A stretch of 64,000 nucleotides of DNA from an uncultured Lachnospiraceae bacterium. GTDB lineage: Bacteria > Bacillota > Clostridia > Lachnospirales > Lachnospiraceae. Both the position numbers and the translations under genes were made by a program. The DNA is taken from assembly GCA_910587765.1 (NCBI GenBank), contig CAJUNR010000024.1, positions 1-64,000 of the forward strand, in the 5' to 3' direction. Below, in pieces: positions 8,370 through 16,616 of the stretch. Under the pieces are notes generated by a model. It saw nothing but the letters and a program-made list of their open reading frames with translations. It searched no databases and was not told the DNA's origin. How positions within the stretch are numbered: position 1 is the first letter of the stretch; each line of letters opens with the position of its first letter.

Positions 8370-8570
8370 ATGAACAGAGGTACAGTGAAGTGGTTCAACA
8401 ACCAGAAGGGATACGGTTTCATCTCCGACGAGGAAGGAAACGACGTATTCGTTCATTATTCAGGGCTGAATATGGAGGGCTTCAAATCCCTTGAAGAAGG
8501 CCAGGCTGTTGAATTCGAAGTCGTTAACGGTGCAAAGGGGCCGCAGGCTACCAATGTAACCAAACTTTAA
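8370..8570 (+). CDS. Cold-shock protein, CspA family
   Basis: 66 residues, a complete cold-shock domain. RNP1 is KGYGFIS and RNP2 is DVFVHYS, with the lead-in GTVKWFN. It binds single-stranded nucleic acid and acts as an RNA chaperone. AAGGAGG lies a proper distance before the ATG. Single-gene unit ended by the terminator at 8726-8768. Several csp paralogues usually exist per genome, so I give no specific letter. Confidence 0.95.
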   Translation: MNRGTVKWFNNQKGYGFISDEEGNDVFVHYSGLNMEGFKSLEEGQAVEFEVVNGAKGPQATNVTKL

Positions 8571-8725
8571 TCCTTATTTGAACATTTGCGGATTCTTTTA
8601 TTAATAAATATAGCTATAAGTATTTACATCTTCTTATACCGTATCGGACTTCTGCAGTCCGGCGGACAGATATTTTTGATTTGAGAATTATACGAAAATG
8701 ACAGAACGGGAATGACAGCATGAAA

Positions 8726-8768
8726 AGAGAAAGAGGAGATGTGAATCCATCTCCCCTTTCTCTTTTTT
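8726..8768 (+). terminator. Intrinsic terminator between the csp gene and the amidase gene
   Basis: AGAGAAAG A GGAGATG pairs with CATCTCC C CTTTCTCT (one internal mismatch) across a 6-nt loop, followed by TTTTTT. It lies between convergent genes. Confidence 0.8.
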
Positions 8769-8798
8769 GGTATCCGGGGAACGATTTCTCCTTCGCTT

Positions 8799-9740
8799 CT
8801 ACTCCGTCTCCTCTTCCGACAGATAACGTTCAATCCCGTCCGCCATCCCCTCGGCCATCAGTTCCTGATAATCTCCGGACGCCATTTTCAGATCTTCCTC
8901 TTCATTGGTCATATAACCCATTTCCAGAATCGTCACGGGTACTGAAGCCCAGTTGATCCCGCTCATGGTATCCGTCTCCCACACGCGCTGCTTCTTCGCG
9001 CCGGTTTTCTCCACAAAGGCATCCAGCACACAGTCCGAAAGCGCGCGGCTTTGTTCGTAGAGTCCGCTGTTATAAGGATTGGACGGTGTCTGGCAGATCG
9101 TCATGGCCCCGTTCACGCTTCCGTCCTCGGAACCGTTGGCATGAATCCGGATGAACGCATCCGCTCCGGCATCGTTGGCCACGGCCGCCCGCTCTGCATT
9201 GCTGATGTTGACGTCATTGGAGGTACGCACCATCAGCACCTCAAATCCGCGTTCCATAAGGATTTCCTCCAGTTTCAGCGCCACCTGAAGCGTCAGCTCA
9301 TACTCCTTCAGCCCGGAAGCTCTCCCGGAAGTACCGCCCGCCACCTTCGCCTTTGTCTCGGACGCTCCCGGTCCCACCGGTTCCTTCTCGGAATTTCCTT
9401 TCTGCTGATGACCCGCGTCAATGACCACCAGACCGTTCTTCGGCTCCTGCATACCGCTCTCTTCTTCCTGCACGAGTTGTTCTTCGGCAGGCTCCGACGT
9501 CTGCGCAGCCTCCTCTTCGCCGCTCTGTACCGGAGTCCGGACGGCATCTTCGGGCGCCTCTTCCTCCTCACCGGTCACGGGAGCGCCGGGAGCTTCCGTC
9601 TCCCCGGACGGTTCCTGTACGCTGCCAGCCTCTTCCGCCGGTTCCGATGCGGCCGGATCCGCGCTGCTTCCGCACGCCGTCATCAGCACAGCCAAAACTG
9701 CCGCCGCCAGACAGACACGCAGCCTTATCCTCTTCTTCAT
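8799..9740 (-). CDS. N-acetylmuramoyl-L-alanine amidase, lipoprotein (Amidase_3)
   Basis: 313 residues. The signal peptide ends in lipobox LMTAC (Cys23), so the mature protein is a lipoprotein. A Glu/Ala-rich linker spans about 25-100. The Amidase_3 catalytic domain follows, with zinc ligands in [15 protein letters not shown] and IRIHANG and the catalytic Glu in ILEMGYMTN. It cleaves the bond between MurNAc and the stem peptide. The gene sits 20 bp downstream of three tandem 87-bp repeats and of a candidate small RNA with a terminator, so its expression may depend on read-through of that leader. Confidence 0.9.
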   Translation of the reverse strand: MKKRIRLRVCLAAAVLAVLMTACGSSADPAASEPAEEAGSVQEPSGETEAPGAPVTGEEEEAPEDAVRTPVQSGEEEAAQTSEPAEEQLVQEEESGMQEPKNGLVVIDAGHQQKGNSEKEPVGPGASETKAKVAGGTSGRASGLKEYELTLQVALKLEEILMERGFEVLMVRTSNDVNISNAERAAVANDAGADAFIRIHANGSEDGSVNGAMTICQTPSNPYNSGLYEQSRALSDCVLDAFVEKTGAKKQRVWETDTMSGINWASVPVTILEMGYMTNEEEDLKMASGDYQELMAEGMADGIERYLSEEETE

Positions 9741-9760
9741 CTCTTCACCTGTCCCTTCCC

Positions 9761-9847
9761 AATCGGGCAGGGAAGATTTCCTCCCTGCCCGCGCACCGGG
9801 CGTCCGTCAGCTTGCTGACATATTTCGTCCGGACGCCCGTGTGCATA
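9761..9847 (+). repeat. 87-bp double-hairpin repeat, copy 1
   Basis: First hairpin CGGGCAGGGA/TCCCTGCCCG type, second hairpin GGGCGTCC + GTCAGC/GCTGAC + GGACGCCC, ending GTGCATA. First of three tandem copies with exact 87-bp spacing. Immediately 5' of the amidase start codon. Confidence 0.85.
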
Positions 9848-9934
9848 AATCGAGTAGGGAAGGTTTCTTCCCTGCTCGCGCATCGAGTGCCTGTCAGCTC
9901 TGCTGACAATCTTCCTTAGGCGCCCGTATGAATA
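9848..9934 (+). repeat. 87-bp double-hairpin repeat, copy 2
   Basis: Begins AATCGAGTAGGGAAGG; first hairpin pairs GAGTAGGGAAG with CTTCCCTGCTC. The second stem is GAGTGCCT/AGGCGCCC with the same GTCAGC/GCTGAC inner stem. Confidence 0.85.
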
Positions 9935-10020
9935 AATCGAGTAGGGAAGGTTTCTTCCCTGCTCGCCGCGCGGGGTGCGTGCTGCAAAGCAGCAAATTTC
10001 CTTACGCACCCCTGCGCATA
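9935..10020 (+). repeat. 87-bp double-hairpin repeat, copy 3 (variant second stem)
   Basis: First hairpin identical to copy 2. The second hairpin has changed on both arms: outer GGGGTGCG/CGCACCCC, inner TGCTGC/GCAGCA. Pairing is kept although the sequence differs from the other copies. The unit abuts the U-tract of the terminator at 10021-10055. Confidence 0.85.
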
Positions 10021-10055
10021 AAAATAAAAGCGTTCAAACCTGCCGTCCGAACGCT
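10021..10055 (-). terminator. Intrinsic terminator of the candidate small RNA
   Basis: Minus strand AGCGTTC, 13-nt loop, GAACGCT, then TTTTATTTTT. Confidence 0.75.
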
Positions 10056-10213
10056 GTTGTTGTTAGTCGAGGTACGGCATCCGTTTACGCGCCGACGAGC
10101 TACCGCCCCCATTTTACAAGCCTCCAGAATCATCCACCCTCTCACGGACCGTCGGCCTTGCACTCTGCAAAGCGTTGACAGCCCTGATGAAAAACCCCGG
10201 CAGGACTTCTATG
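10021..10213 (-). ncRNA. Candidate structured small RNA (about 190 nt)
   Basis: No protein gene fits this stretch, yet it has an extended -10 promoter (TGC TATAGT, minus strand, 10227-10219) and a strong terminator. Visible pairings include GCCGACG with CGTCGGC across a roughly 60-nt insert, a local CTTTGCA/TGCAAGG hairpin, and CCTGCC near the 5' end with GGCAGG near the 3' end. Length and end-pairing resemble 6S-type RNAs, but I cannot place it in a family. It could also be a 5' leader of the amidase gene. An Rfam covariance search would decide. Confidence 0.5.
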
Positions 10214-10349
10214 CTCTTACTATAGCAGATAATTGTGTACAAAATATGGGAAATCCGTAAAGAAACCATAAACTTCCCTGAGAAATCTTTATAATTCTTT
10301 CATCATCTTCCTCTCTGCGGCAGGCGCCAGATCCGGCGGACCGACACCG

Positions 10350-10577
10350 TCATTTTGCCAGCTCTTTCAGCTCCCGCAGAAGCTCCAGATCGGACTGCTG
10401 CACCCTGATGTTGGTCATCACAGGCTCCCGTCCCGGCTTTGTCACCTTCAGTTCGATCACGGTCCCCTCTTCCATCTCTCCAGAAAATACAGCGCTGAAA
10501 AAAGCTACAAATTTAGGATGGTTTTCCGTAAACCGCTTCTTTGCGTTCATCATCTTCATCATTGATACCGGATTCAT
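10350..10577 (-). CDS. Small conserved-type protein of unknown function
   Basis: 75 residues, starting MNPVSMMKMMNAKKRF at the ATG at 10577, where AGGAGG lies 9 nt upstream; the in-frame GTG at 10586 abuts the ribosome site and is rejected. No signal peptide or membrane segment. The N-terminal half is basic and aromatic, the C-terminal half ends in a Leu-rich helix (LELLRELKELAK). I do not recognise a function. It follows the MBL hydrolase gene by about 60 bp in the same direction and may be co-transcribed with it. Confidence 0.7.
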   Translation of the reverse strand: MNPVSMMKMMNAKKRFTENHPKFVAFFSAVFSGEMEEGTVIELKVTKPGREPVMTNIRVQQSDLELLRELKELAK

Positions 10578-10637
10578 ATCTCTCACCTCCTGTCGCCGTA
10601 CCGTCCCGTTTCCCGGGTTCTCAAGGCGTACGCTCTC

Positions 10638-11450
10638 TTACAGAACAATCTCCATCCCGGTGTAAAGCTGACACACCTGTTCTCCGAGTTCTTCCTTGAG
10701 GATCTGAAAAGCCGCATCTCCAGTACAGTGTCCCGTACAGATTTTCTCGATTCCGGTTGCGCGGATTCTTCCCGCCAGCGCACGGACGCCCTCCTCCGAC
10801 GTATGATACAGATGAAATCCCCCGATCATCGCCCGGATCCTTTTTCCCGGATATGCCGCGGACACTTCATTGATAATATTATCCGCGCCTGCGTGGGAAC
10901 AACTGCTGAGAATAATCAGCCCTTTTTCCGTATCAAGGATCAGGCTTTGCTCATGGCGGAAATCGTCCGCAAGATAGTGCCCTCTCTGTTTGACATACAG
11001 ATGATTCCGTGCGCCGAACGACGCAAGCCCTTCTGTGCTGTGCGCCAGCAGACAGACCCCCGGCGCCAGCTCCTGCCGCTCCTTCGCATAGCGGATCCGT
11101 TCTCTGTACTGTTCCAGATATCCTCTGCGGATCCCGATGTATTTATGGAAAATCCATCGCTTCCCATAACAGTTCTCGCGCGAACCTTCCCTAAGATAAA
11201 AGGGAGCCTCCTGATTGCGTTCAAAAAACGCCGCCATCCCGTCCGCATGGTCATAGTGGGCATGAGACAGAACCGCGAACTCCACGGCTCCCAGATCAAT
11301 GCCCAGTTGTTCCGCATTCCGGGCGAACCGGTCCGAAGCCCCGGTATCCAGAAGGATTCTGTGGTCCCGGTACTCAATATAAACCGACAGTCCCCACTCC
11401 GCAGCCAGCGTTCCCTTTGTCAGATTGTCAATCAGTATGGTTGCTTTCAT
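10638..11450 (-). CDS. MBL-fold metallo-hydrolase
   Basis: 270 residues with the metallo-beta-lactamase core: SHAHYDHADGM (HxHxDH), a later His in SSCSHAGADN, and a distal His in GGFHLYH. The arrangement resembles the COG1237 group (dihydropteridine-type phosphate synthase-like hydrolases); the true substrate is unknown. The start at 11450 has GGAGAG upstream; the longer reading runs through the promoter and is rejected. Own promoter at 11472-11500. Confidence 0.85.
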   Translation of the reverse strand: MKATILIDNLTKGTLAAEWGLSVYIEYRDHRILLDTGASDRFARNAEQLGIDLGAVEFAVLSHAHYDHADGMAAFFERNQEAPFYLREGSRENCYGKRWIFHKYIGIRRGYLEQYRERIRYAKERQELAPGVCLLAHSTEGLASFGARNHLYVKQRGHYLADDFRHEQSLILDTEKGLIILSSCSHAGADNIINEVSAAYPGKRIRAMIGGFHLYHTSEEGVRALAGRIRATGIEKICTGHCTGDAAFQILKEELGEQVCQLYTGMEIVL

Positions 11451-11471
11451 ATTTCTCTCCTGTCTTTTCCC

Positions 11472-11500
11472 ATCATACCATACCGAAAGCTCCCTGACAA
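11472..11500 (-). promoter_or_regulatory. Promoter of the MBL hydrolase gene
   Basis: Minus strand TTGTCA (11500-11495), 17-nt spacer, TATGAT (11477-11472). Confidence 0.7.
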
Positions 11501-11577
11501 CGGTTTTCGGCAGCTTCCTCCTCACGCCCACCCGGACGCCCGGTGCGGACGGGGGGCGATATAAATACAAAAAGCGG

Positions 11578-13008
11578 CTACAGAATTTCCTTCAGCATCC
11601 GGTTCACGGCGCCCGGATCCGCCTTTCCTTTCATCTGCTTCATCGTCTGCCCGACGAGGAACCCCAGCGCCTTCTCTTTGCCGCCGCGGTAATCCGACAC
11701 CGACTGCGGATTGTCCGCGATCACCTGCTCGACCGTTTTACGCAGCGTTTCTTCATCGTTGACGGTTTTCAGACCGTTCTCTTCCACATACGCGCCGGGG
11801 GCCACATCCTCCAGGAAAATCTTCTCGAAAACTTCCTTGGCCACCTGACCGTTGATCGTTCCGCTGTCCGTCAGTTCGATCAGCTCCGCCAGATGTTCCG
11901 GGGAGAACGACAGCTCCTCCGCCTCCATCTCATGCTCCTTTAAAAGACGCATCGTCTCTCCCATCAGCCAGTTGGACACCTTTTTGGGCTTCCCGCAGAC
12001 GGCCGTCGCCGCCTCGAAGAGATCGGCCATCTTTTTCTCGGAGGTGATGATCTGCGCGTCGTAGTCCGGGATATCAAATTCCTTCCGGTAGCGGAGCAGC
12101 TTCTGCGTCCGCAGCTCCGGCTGTCTCTCCCGCAGCTCCTGAAGCCATTCGTCACTGATGATGATCGGCACCAGATCCGGCTCCGGAAAATACCGGTAAT
12201 CCTGCGCGTCCTCCTTGGAACGCATGGCATGGGACGCTTCCTTGTTGTCGTCCCAGCGTCTCGTCTCCTGAATCACCGGCCGTCCCGCCTCCAGCCGTTC
12301 AATCTGCCGTTCCCGTTCGCCTTCGATGGCCCGGGCGATCGCTTTGAACGAATTCAGGTTCTTCATCTCCGTGCGGACTCCGAGCTGTTCTGCGCCCGCC
12401 TCCCGCACGGACAGATTCACGTCCGCGCGCATGGACCCTTCCTGAAGCCGGCAGTCCGATGCGCCCAGATAGCGGATGATCAGGCGCAGCTTCTCCAGAT
12501 ACGCGATCACTTCCTCCGCGTTTCTCATATCCGGTTCCGACACGATCTCGATCAAGGGCACCCCGCTGCGGTTAAAGTCCACCAGAGAGCAGTCCTCCCA
12601 CTCGTCGTGAATCAGCTTCCCGGCGTCCTCCTCCATGTGAATCTCATGGATTCCGATCTTCTTCGGACCCGCGGCGGTGTCAATCTCAACGTATCCGTTC
12701 CGGCAGATGGGCTCGTAAAGCTGAGAGATCTGATAGTTCTGCGGATTATCCGGATAGAAATAATTCTTGCGGTCAAACCGGCAGTGCTGGTTGATGGTGC
12801 AGTTCGTCGCAATTCCCACCGCCGCCGCGTATTCCACTACCTGCCGGTTCAAAACCGGCAGGGCGCCCGGCATGCCGGTGCACACGGGACACGTATGGGT
12901 ATTGGGCGCTCCGCCGAATTTCGTGCTGCACGAACAGAAAATCTTTGTCTTTGTCGCCAGCTCTACATGGACCTCCAGTCCGATCACCGTCTCATACTGT
13001 CTGCTCAA
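11578..13008 (-). CDS. gatB: Asp/Glu-tRNA amidotransferase subunit B
   Basis: 476 residues matching full-length GatB: N-terminal ETVIGLEVHVELATKTKIFC, the CxC...CPVCTGMPGALPVLN zinc region, and the C-terminal helical/YqeY tail ending in QMKGKADPGAVNRMLKEIL. It binds misacylated Asp-tRNA(Asn) or Glu-tRNA(Gln) and phosphorylates the side chain before amidation. The start is TTG at 13008, which overlaps the TGA of gatA by 4 nt. Last gene of the aspS-gatCAB operon. Confidence 0.97.
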   Translation of the reverse strand: MSRQYETVIGLEVHVELATKTKIFCSCSTKFGGAPNTHTCPVCTGMPGALPVLNRQVVEYAAAVGIATNCTINQHCRFDRKNYFYPDNPQNYQISQLYEPICRNGYVEIDTAAGPKKIGIHEIHMEEDAGKLIHDEWEDCSLVDFNRSGVPLIEIVSEPDMRNAEEVIAYLEKLRLIIRYLGASDCRLQEGSMRADVNLSVREAGAEQLGVRTEMKNLNSFKAIARAIEGERERQIERLEAGRPVIQETRRWDDNKEASHAMRSKEDAQDYRYFPEPDLVPIIISDEWLQELRERQPELRTQKLLRYRKEFDIPDYDAQIITSEKKMADLFEAATAVCGKPKKVSNWLMGETMRLLKEHEMEAEELSFSPEHLAELIELTDSGTINGQVAKEVFEKIFLEDVAPGAYVEENGLKTVNDEETLRKTVEQVIADNPQSVSDYRGGKEKALGFLVGQTMKQMKGKADPGAVNRMLKEIL

Positions 13009-14495
13009 TGCGTTTCACTCCCTTCTTCTGCCGAATCCCGCGCCATCGGGCAGTGTACATACGCTCGTGTGCGTTCAAACGTATATGCCGCGCGGAAAAG
13101 TTTTGCCTCCTGAAAACAATCTCCGATCAACTGCATGCCCACGGGAAGCCCCCGGCGGTCCGCGCCGCAGGGCACCGTAATCCCCGGCAGCCCCGCCAGA
13201 TTGACCGCTATTGTGTAAATGTCTCCCAGATACATCCGGATGGGGTCCGCCAGCGTCTCCTTCAGCCTCGGCGCCGTCGCCGGCGACGCCGGCGCCAGAA
13301 TCACGTCGTACCGCTCAAACGCGCGGTCAAACGCCTGTTTGATCAGCGCCCTCGTCCTGAGCGCCCGGAGATAGTAGGCGTCGTAATAGCCGGAACTGAG
13401 CACAAAGGAGCCCAGCATGATCCGGCGCTTGACCTCCGCCCCGAACCCTTCGCTTCTGGAGCGTTTGTACATCTCGTGCAGCCCTTCATATTCTTTTGCG
13501 CGGTAACCGTATTTTACCCCGTCAAACCGTGCCAGATTGGAACTGGCTTCCGCGGACGCGATCACGTAGTACGCCGGTATGGCGTATTCCACAAGGCTTA
13601 AATCGAACTCCTCAAGGACCGCGCCCCTATCCTCCAGCACCTTCGCGGCGCTCATAATGCAGGTCTTCACATCCTCGTCCAGCCCGTCTCCGAAATAATC
13701 TCTCGGAATACCGATCCTCAGTCCGCCGACCTCCTCCACAAGCGCGGAAGTGAAATCGCAGTCCTCCCTTTTTACGGAAGTGCTGTCCCTGGGATCATGG
13801 GAGGCGATCACCTCCAGGATCGCCGCACAGTCCGACACGTCCTTTGCCACCGGTCCGATCTGGTCCAGAGAAGAGCCGTACGCAATCAGTCCGTAGCGGG
13901 ATACCGTTCCGTAAGTGGGCTTGATGCCGGTCACGCCGCAGAAGGAGCTGGGCTGCCGGATGGAACCGCCCGTATCGCTTCCCAGCGCAAAACTGCACTC
14001 CTCCGCCGCCACCGCCGCACAGCTTCCGCCCGAAGAACCGCCCGGCACATGCTCCGTGTTCCAGGGATTTCGCACCGGACCGAAATAAGAAGTCTCCGAC
14101 GTGCTCCCCATGGCAAATTCGTCCATATTGGTCTTGCCAAGGACTACTACGCCCGCATCCATCAGATTCTGCACGGCCTGCGCCGTATAACAGGGAATAA
14201 AATCTTCCAACATCTTTGAACCGCAGGTGGCGGGCAGCCCTTCCGTACACAGATTGTCCTTAATCGCCGCCGGCACGCCGGCCAGCGGTCCCGTAAGTAC
14301 TCCCGCGCGGATTTTCTTCTCTATTTCCGCCGCCTGCGCGAGCACCGCCTCCTCGTCCACCGTCACATAACAGTTCAGCGCCGGATCCAGCCTGCGGATC
14401 TGCCCGAGCGCTTCCTGAGCCGCCTCCGTGGCACTGACCTCGCCCGCCTGTATCTTCCGGCCCAGCTCCAGAGCCGTCATACTCATCAGTTCCAT
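13005..14495 (-). CDS. gatA: Asp/Glu-tRNA amidotransferase subunit A
   Basis: 496 residues. The amidase signature with its Ser-cisSer-Lys triad is visible: Lys in AAIKDNLC and the serines in GGSSGGSCAAV and GSDTGGSIRQP. It releases ammonia from glutamine and channels it to GatB. GGGAGG lies 7 nt before the ATG. The C-terminus (PMARDSAEEGSETH) is somewhat extended. Located between gatC and gatB in one operon. Confidence 0.97.
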   Translation of the reverse strand: MELMSMTALELGRKIQAGEVSATEAAQEALGQIRRLDPALNCYVTVDEEAVLAQAAEIEKKIRAGVLTGPLAGVPAAIKDNLCTEGLPATCGSKMLEDFIPCYTAQAVQNLMDAGVVVLGKTNMDEFAMGSTSETSYFGPVRNPWNTEHVPGGSSGGSCAAVAAEECSFALGSDTGGSIRQPSSFCGVTGIKPTYGTVSRYGLIAYGSSLDQIGPVAKDVSDCAAILEVIASHDPRDSTSVKREDCDFTSALVEEVGGLRIGIPRDYFGDGLDEDVKTCIMSAAKVLEDRGAVLEEFDLSLVEYAIPAYYVIASAEASSNLARFDGVKYGYRAKEYEGLHEMYKRSRSEGFGAEVKRRIMLGSFVLSSGYYDAYYLRALRTRALIKQAFDRAFERYDVILAPASPATAPRLKETLADPIRMYLGDIYTIAVNLAGLPGITVPCGADRRGLPVGMQLIGDCFQEAKLFRAAYTFERTRAYVHCPMARDSAEEGSETH

Positions 14496-14515
14496 AGTAA
14501 AACCTCCCGCCTTCC

Positions 14516-14809
14516 TTATTCTACCGTCTTCGGCACCTTGAAAGCGCCGTCCTTGGCTTCCGGAGCATTGGCGAGCATCCGCTCTCTCTCATCCCCGTTT
14601 GTCACCGTATCCTCGCGGAACACATTGTGAACCGGAAAGATATGCGCCAGAGGCTCTACGCCCTCCGTATCCAGATTCGTCAGCATGTCAATATAATCCA
14701 GCATATTTCCCATATCCTTCTTCGCCTGCTCCTTCTCCTCTTCGGAAAGCGAAAGCTTCGCCAGGATCCCCACGTATTCAATTGTCTCGTCCGATATTAC
14801 ATGTGCCAT
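14516..14809 (-). CDS. gatC: Asp/Glu-tRNA amidotransferase subunit C
   Basis: 97 residues, the small linker subunit that stabilises GatA-GatB. Typical features are the N-terminal [18 protein letters not shown] helix, [23 protein letters not shown] and the C-terminal [11 protein letters not shown] chose the ATG at 14809 because AGGAGG is then 7 nt away; the ATG at 14815 is only 1 nt from it. 34 bp after aspS. Confidence 0.95.
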   Translation of the reverse strand: MAHVISDETIEYVGILAKLSLSEEEKEQAKKDMGNMLDYIDMLTNLDTEGVEPLAHIFPVHNVFREDTVTNGDERERMLANAPEAKDGAFKVPKTVE

Positions 14810-14843
14810 ATTCATCCCTCCTGTTCTGATTGTGCGCCTGCTC

Positions 14844-16175
14844 CTACGGTTCCAGCCTTGACAGATCCCGCGGATACAGCGTCGTCTCCCTTACATTGTC
14901 CTCCCCGATCAACTGCATAGTCAGGCGTTCCAGCCCGATGCCCAGCCCTCCGTGGGGCGGCATCCCGTAGCGGAACGTATCCAGATACTGCTCCAGACCC
15001 TCCTCGCTCATTCCCCTCGCGGCCAGCTTCTGCGCAAGCGTCCGATAATCGTGGATTCTCTGACCCCCCGTCGTGATTTCCAGACCGTGATACAGAAGAT
15101 CGAAACTCAGCGTGTAGCGCGGATCCTGCGGGTCGTCCATCGCGTAGAACGGCCTCTTTTTGGACGGATAATGGGTCACAAACACGAAATCCGCCCCGTA
15201 TTCTTCCTGAAAATACCGCCCGATCAGCCCCTCCTCCTCCGGTTCCAGATCAAAGGGATTGCGGATGTTCCGGCCGTATTTCTCGGATACCAGTTCCTTC
15301 GCCCGGTCAAAGCGGACGGCCGGGATCTGCTCCGTCTTCGGAAGCACAGCCCCGCAGATGTCCAGCTCCTTCGCGTACTCGCGCGCCAGCAGCTCCATCG
15401 TATACTGCAGAAATCCGGTTTCCATGGCCATAATGTCCTCAAAGCTTTCGATATATCCCATCTCCAGATCCAGAGACGTGTATTCGTTCAGATGACGCCT
15501 GGTATTGTGTTTCTCCGCCCGGAAGACCGGGGCGGTCTCAAAGACCCGGTCGAAGACACCCACCATCATCTGCTTATAGAGCTGCGGGGACTGCTGCAGC
15601 ACCGCCGGACGGTGAAAATAATCCAGGCGGAACATATTGGAACCGCCTTCCGCACTTTTGGCTCCGATCTTCGGCGTATGAATCTCTGTAAATCCCTGCG
15701 CATACAGAAAGTCACGGAACCCTCTGACAATCCCTTCCTGCAGCTTGAATTTCGCGCGCTCGCGGATATTCCGCAGCGCAATAGAACGCATGTTCAGCTT
15801 TGCTTCCAGAGAAGTCCCCAGCTTCCACTTCGCAATCGGCAGGGGCAGCGGAGCGTCGGGCAGGGAGAGGATTCTCACCGTCTTCAGCCGAAGTTCCACT
15901 CCTCCCGGCGCGCGCTCCTCATCCTGCAAGACGCCCTCCGCTTCTACGGCCGCCGCCTCTTTCAGCTTCTTTAAGTCAAATTCCGCCGCGCCTTCCTCAT
16001 AGACGCACTGCAAAAGCCCTTCTCTCTTTCTGAGAATGACGAACGCCACGTCCCCCATATGACGGATCGTATGGACGGCCCCGTTCACCCTGACCCGCTG
16101 CCCTGTCCGGGTTCCGTCAAGTATTTCCGACAGTTCCAGCGTCTCCGCCTTCTTCACTCCGCTTATAAAATCCAT
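14844..16175 (-). CDS. aspS: Aspartyl-tRNA synthetase, archaeal-type (probably non-discriminating)
   Basis: 443 residues, about 150 shorter than standard bacterial AspRS because the GAD insertion domain is absent. There is an N-terminal OB-fold anticodon domain (about 20-110) and a class II core with [22 protein letters not shown] (motif 2 area) and [13 protein letters not shown] (motif 3). It groups with the archaeal/AspRS2 type. Linkage to gatCAB and a T-box indicates that it charges tRNA(Asn) with Asp for conversion to Asn-tRNA(Asn). GGAGG precedes the ATG. Confidence 0.9.
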   Translation of the reverse strand: MDFISGVKKAETLELSEILDGTRTGQRVRVNGAVHTIRHMGDVAFVILRKREGLLQCVYEEGAAEFDLKKLKEAAAVEAEGVLQDEERAPGGVELRLKTVRILSLPDAPLPLPIAKWKLGTSLEAKLNMRSIALRNIRERAKFKLQEGIVRGFRDFLYAQGFTEIHTPKIGAKSAEGGSNMFRLDYFHRPAVLQQSPQLYKQMMVGVFDRVFETAPVFRAEKHNTRRHLNEYTSLDLEMGYIESFEDIMAMETGFLQYTMELLAREYAKELDICGAVLPKTEQIPAVRFDRAKELVSEKYGRNIRNPFDLEPEEEGLIGRYFQEEYGADFVFVTHYPSKKRPFYAMDDPQDPRYTLSFDLLYHGLEITTGGQRIHDYRTLAQKLAARGMSEEGLEQYLDTFRYGMPPHGGLGIGLERLTMQLIGEDNVRETTLYPRDLSRLEP

Positions 16176-16202
16176 TCTTTTTCATCCTCCATCTGAATTT
16201 TG

Positions 16203-16236
16203 CAATTGAGCAGGGAAGATTCCTTCCCCGCGCACA
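16203..16236 (+). repeat. Half copy of the 87-bp repeat (first hairpin only)
   Basis: CAATTGAGCAGGGAAG ATT CCTTCCCCGCGCA matches the first hairpin of the 87-bp repeats. It lies between the T-box terminator U-tract and the aspS start codon, the same position relative to gene and terminator as the full copies. Confidence 0.7.
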
Positions 16237-16540
16237 AAAAAATCCCGCCCCGGAATTTTTAATTCCGGGACGGGAGATCCTCTGATTCCCGCGGTACCAC
16301 CCGCCTTGAGTCCCGCCGCCCGCAAGGCCGCGCGGTCCTCCTCTCATTTGCATGTAACGTATGCCGGACGTGCCGCCCTACTCTTCCTTCGGACGGCCGG
16401 CTCCCAGGCGTTCCCTTATTCCGCTCTTCCCAACGGCGCTCTCAGTCGGCGACGCCGTATTCCTGTCGGTGTCTGCGGAACAGAGTCCTGTTCTCCGCCT
16501 TTGCAGGATCCCGCACCTTTTCGCGGAATCTCCGATTTGC
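16233..16540 (-). promoter_or_regulatory. T-box leader of aspS-gatCAB
   Basis: The T-box sequence GGGTGGTACCGCGGGAATC is at about 16301-16283 on the minus strand and is followed by the terminator CCCGTCCCGGAATT/AATTCCGGGGCGGG plus seven Ts. About 200 nt of structured Stem I-III region lie upstream. Uncharged tRNA pairing with the T-box bulge stabilises the antiterminator. From the operon, tRNA(Asn) is the expected ligand, but I could not fix the specifier codon by eye. Confidence 0.9.
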
Positions 16541-16545
16541 ACTTT

Positions 16546-16574
16546 ATCGTAGCACAACTTCACAGCAAATGCAA
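16546..16574 (-). promoter_or_regulatory. Promoter of the T-box-aspS-gatCAB operon
   Basis: Minus strand TTGCAT (16574-16569), 17-nt spacer, extended TGC TACGAT (-10 at 16551-16546). Confidence 0.65.
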
Positions 16575-16616
16575 CTTTAGAAATTATGTTTCTTTTCCCT
16601 GTTTACCGAAAAATTT

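Noticed and set aside
9737..10009. 90-residue minus-strand frame with repeated RNLPYSI segments
   Set aside because: It only translates the tandem 87-bp repeats; the same peptide appears wherever the repeat lies in frame, and there is no ribosome site.
9761..10020. CRISPR array
   Set aside because: Units of 87 bp are contiguous with no spacers and contain two hairpins each; no cas genes are in the window.
16441..16500. Specifier codon of the T-box (candidates GAC and AAC)
   Set aside because: Several triplets fit and I could not fold Stem I reliably by eye, so none is claimed.
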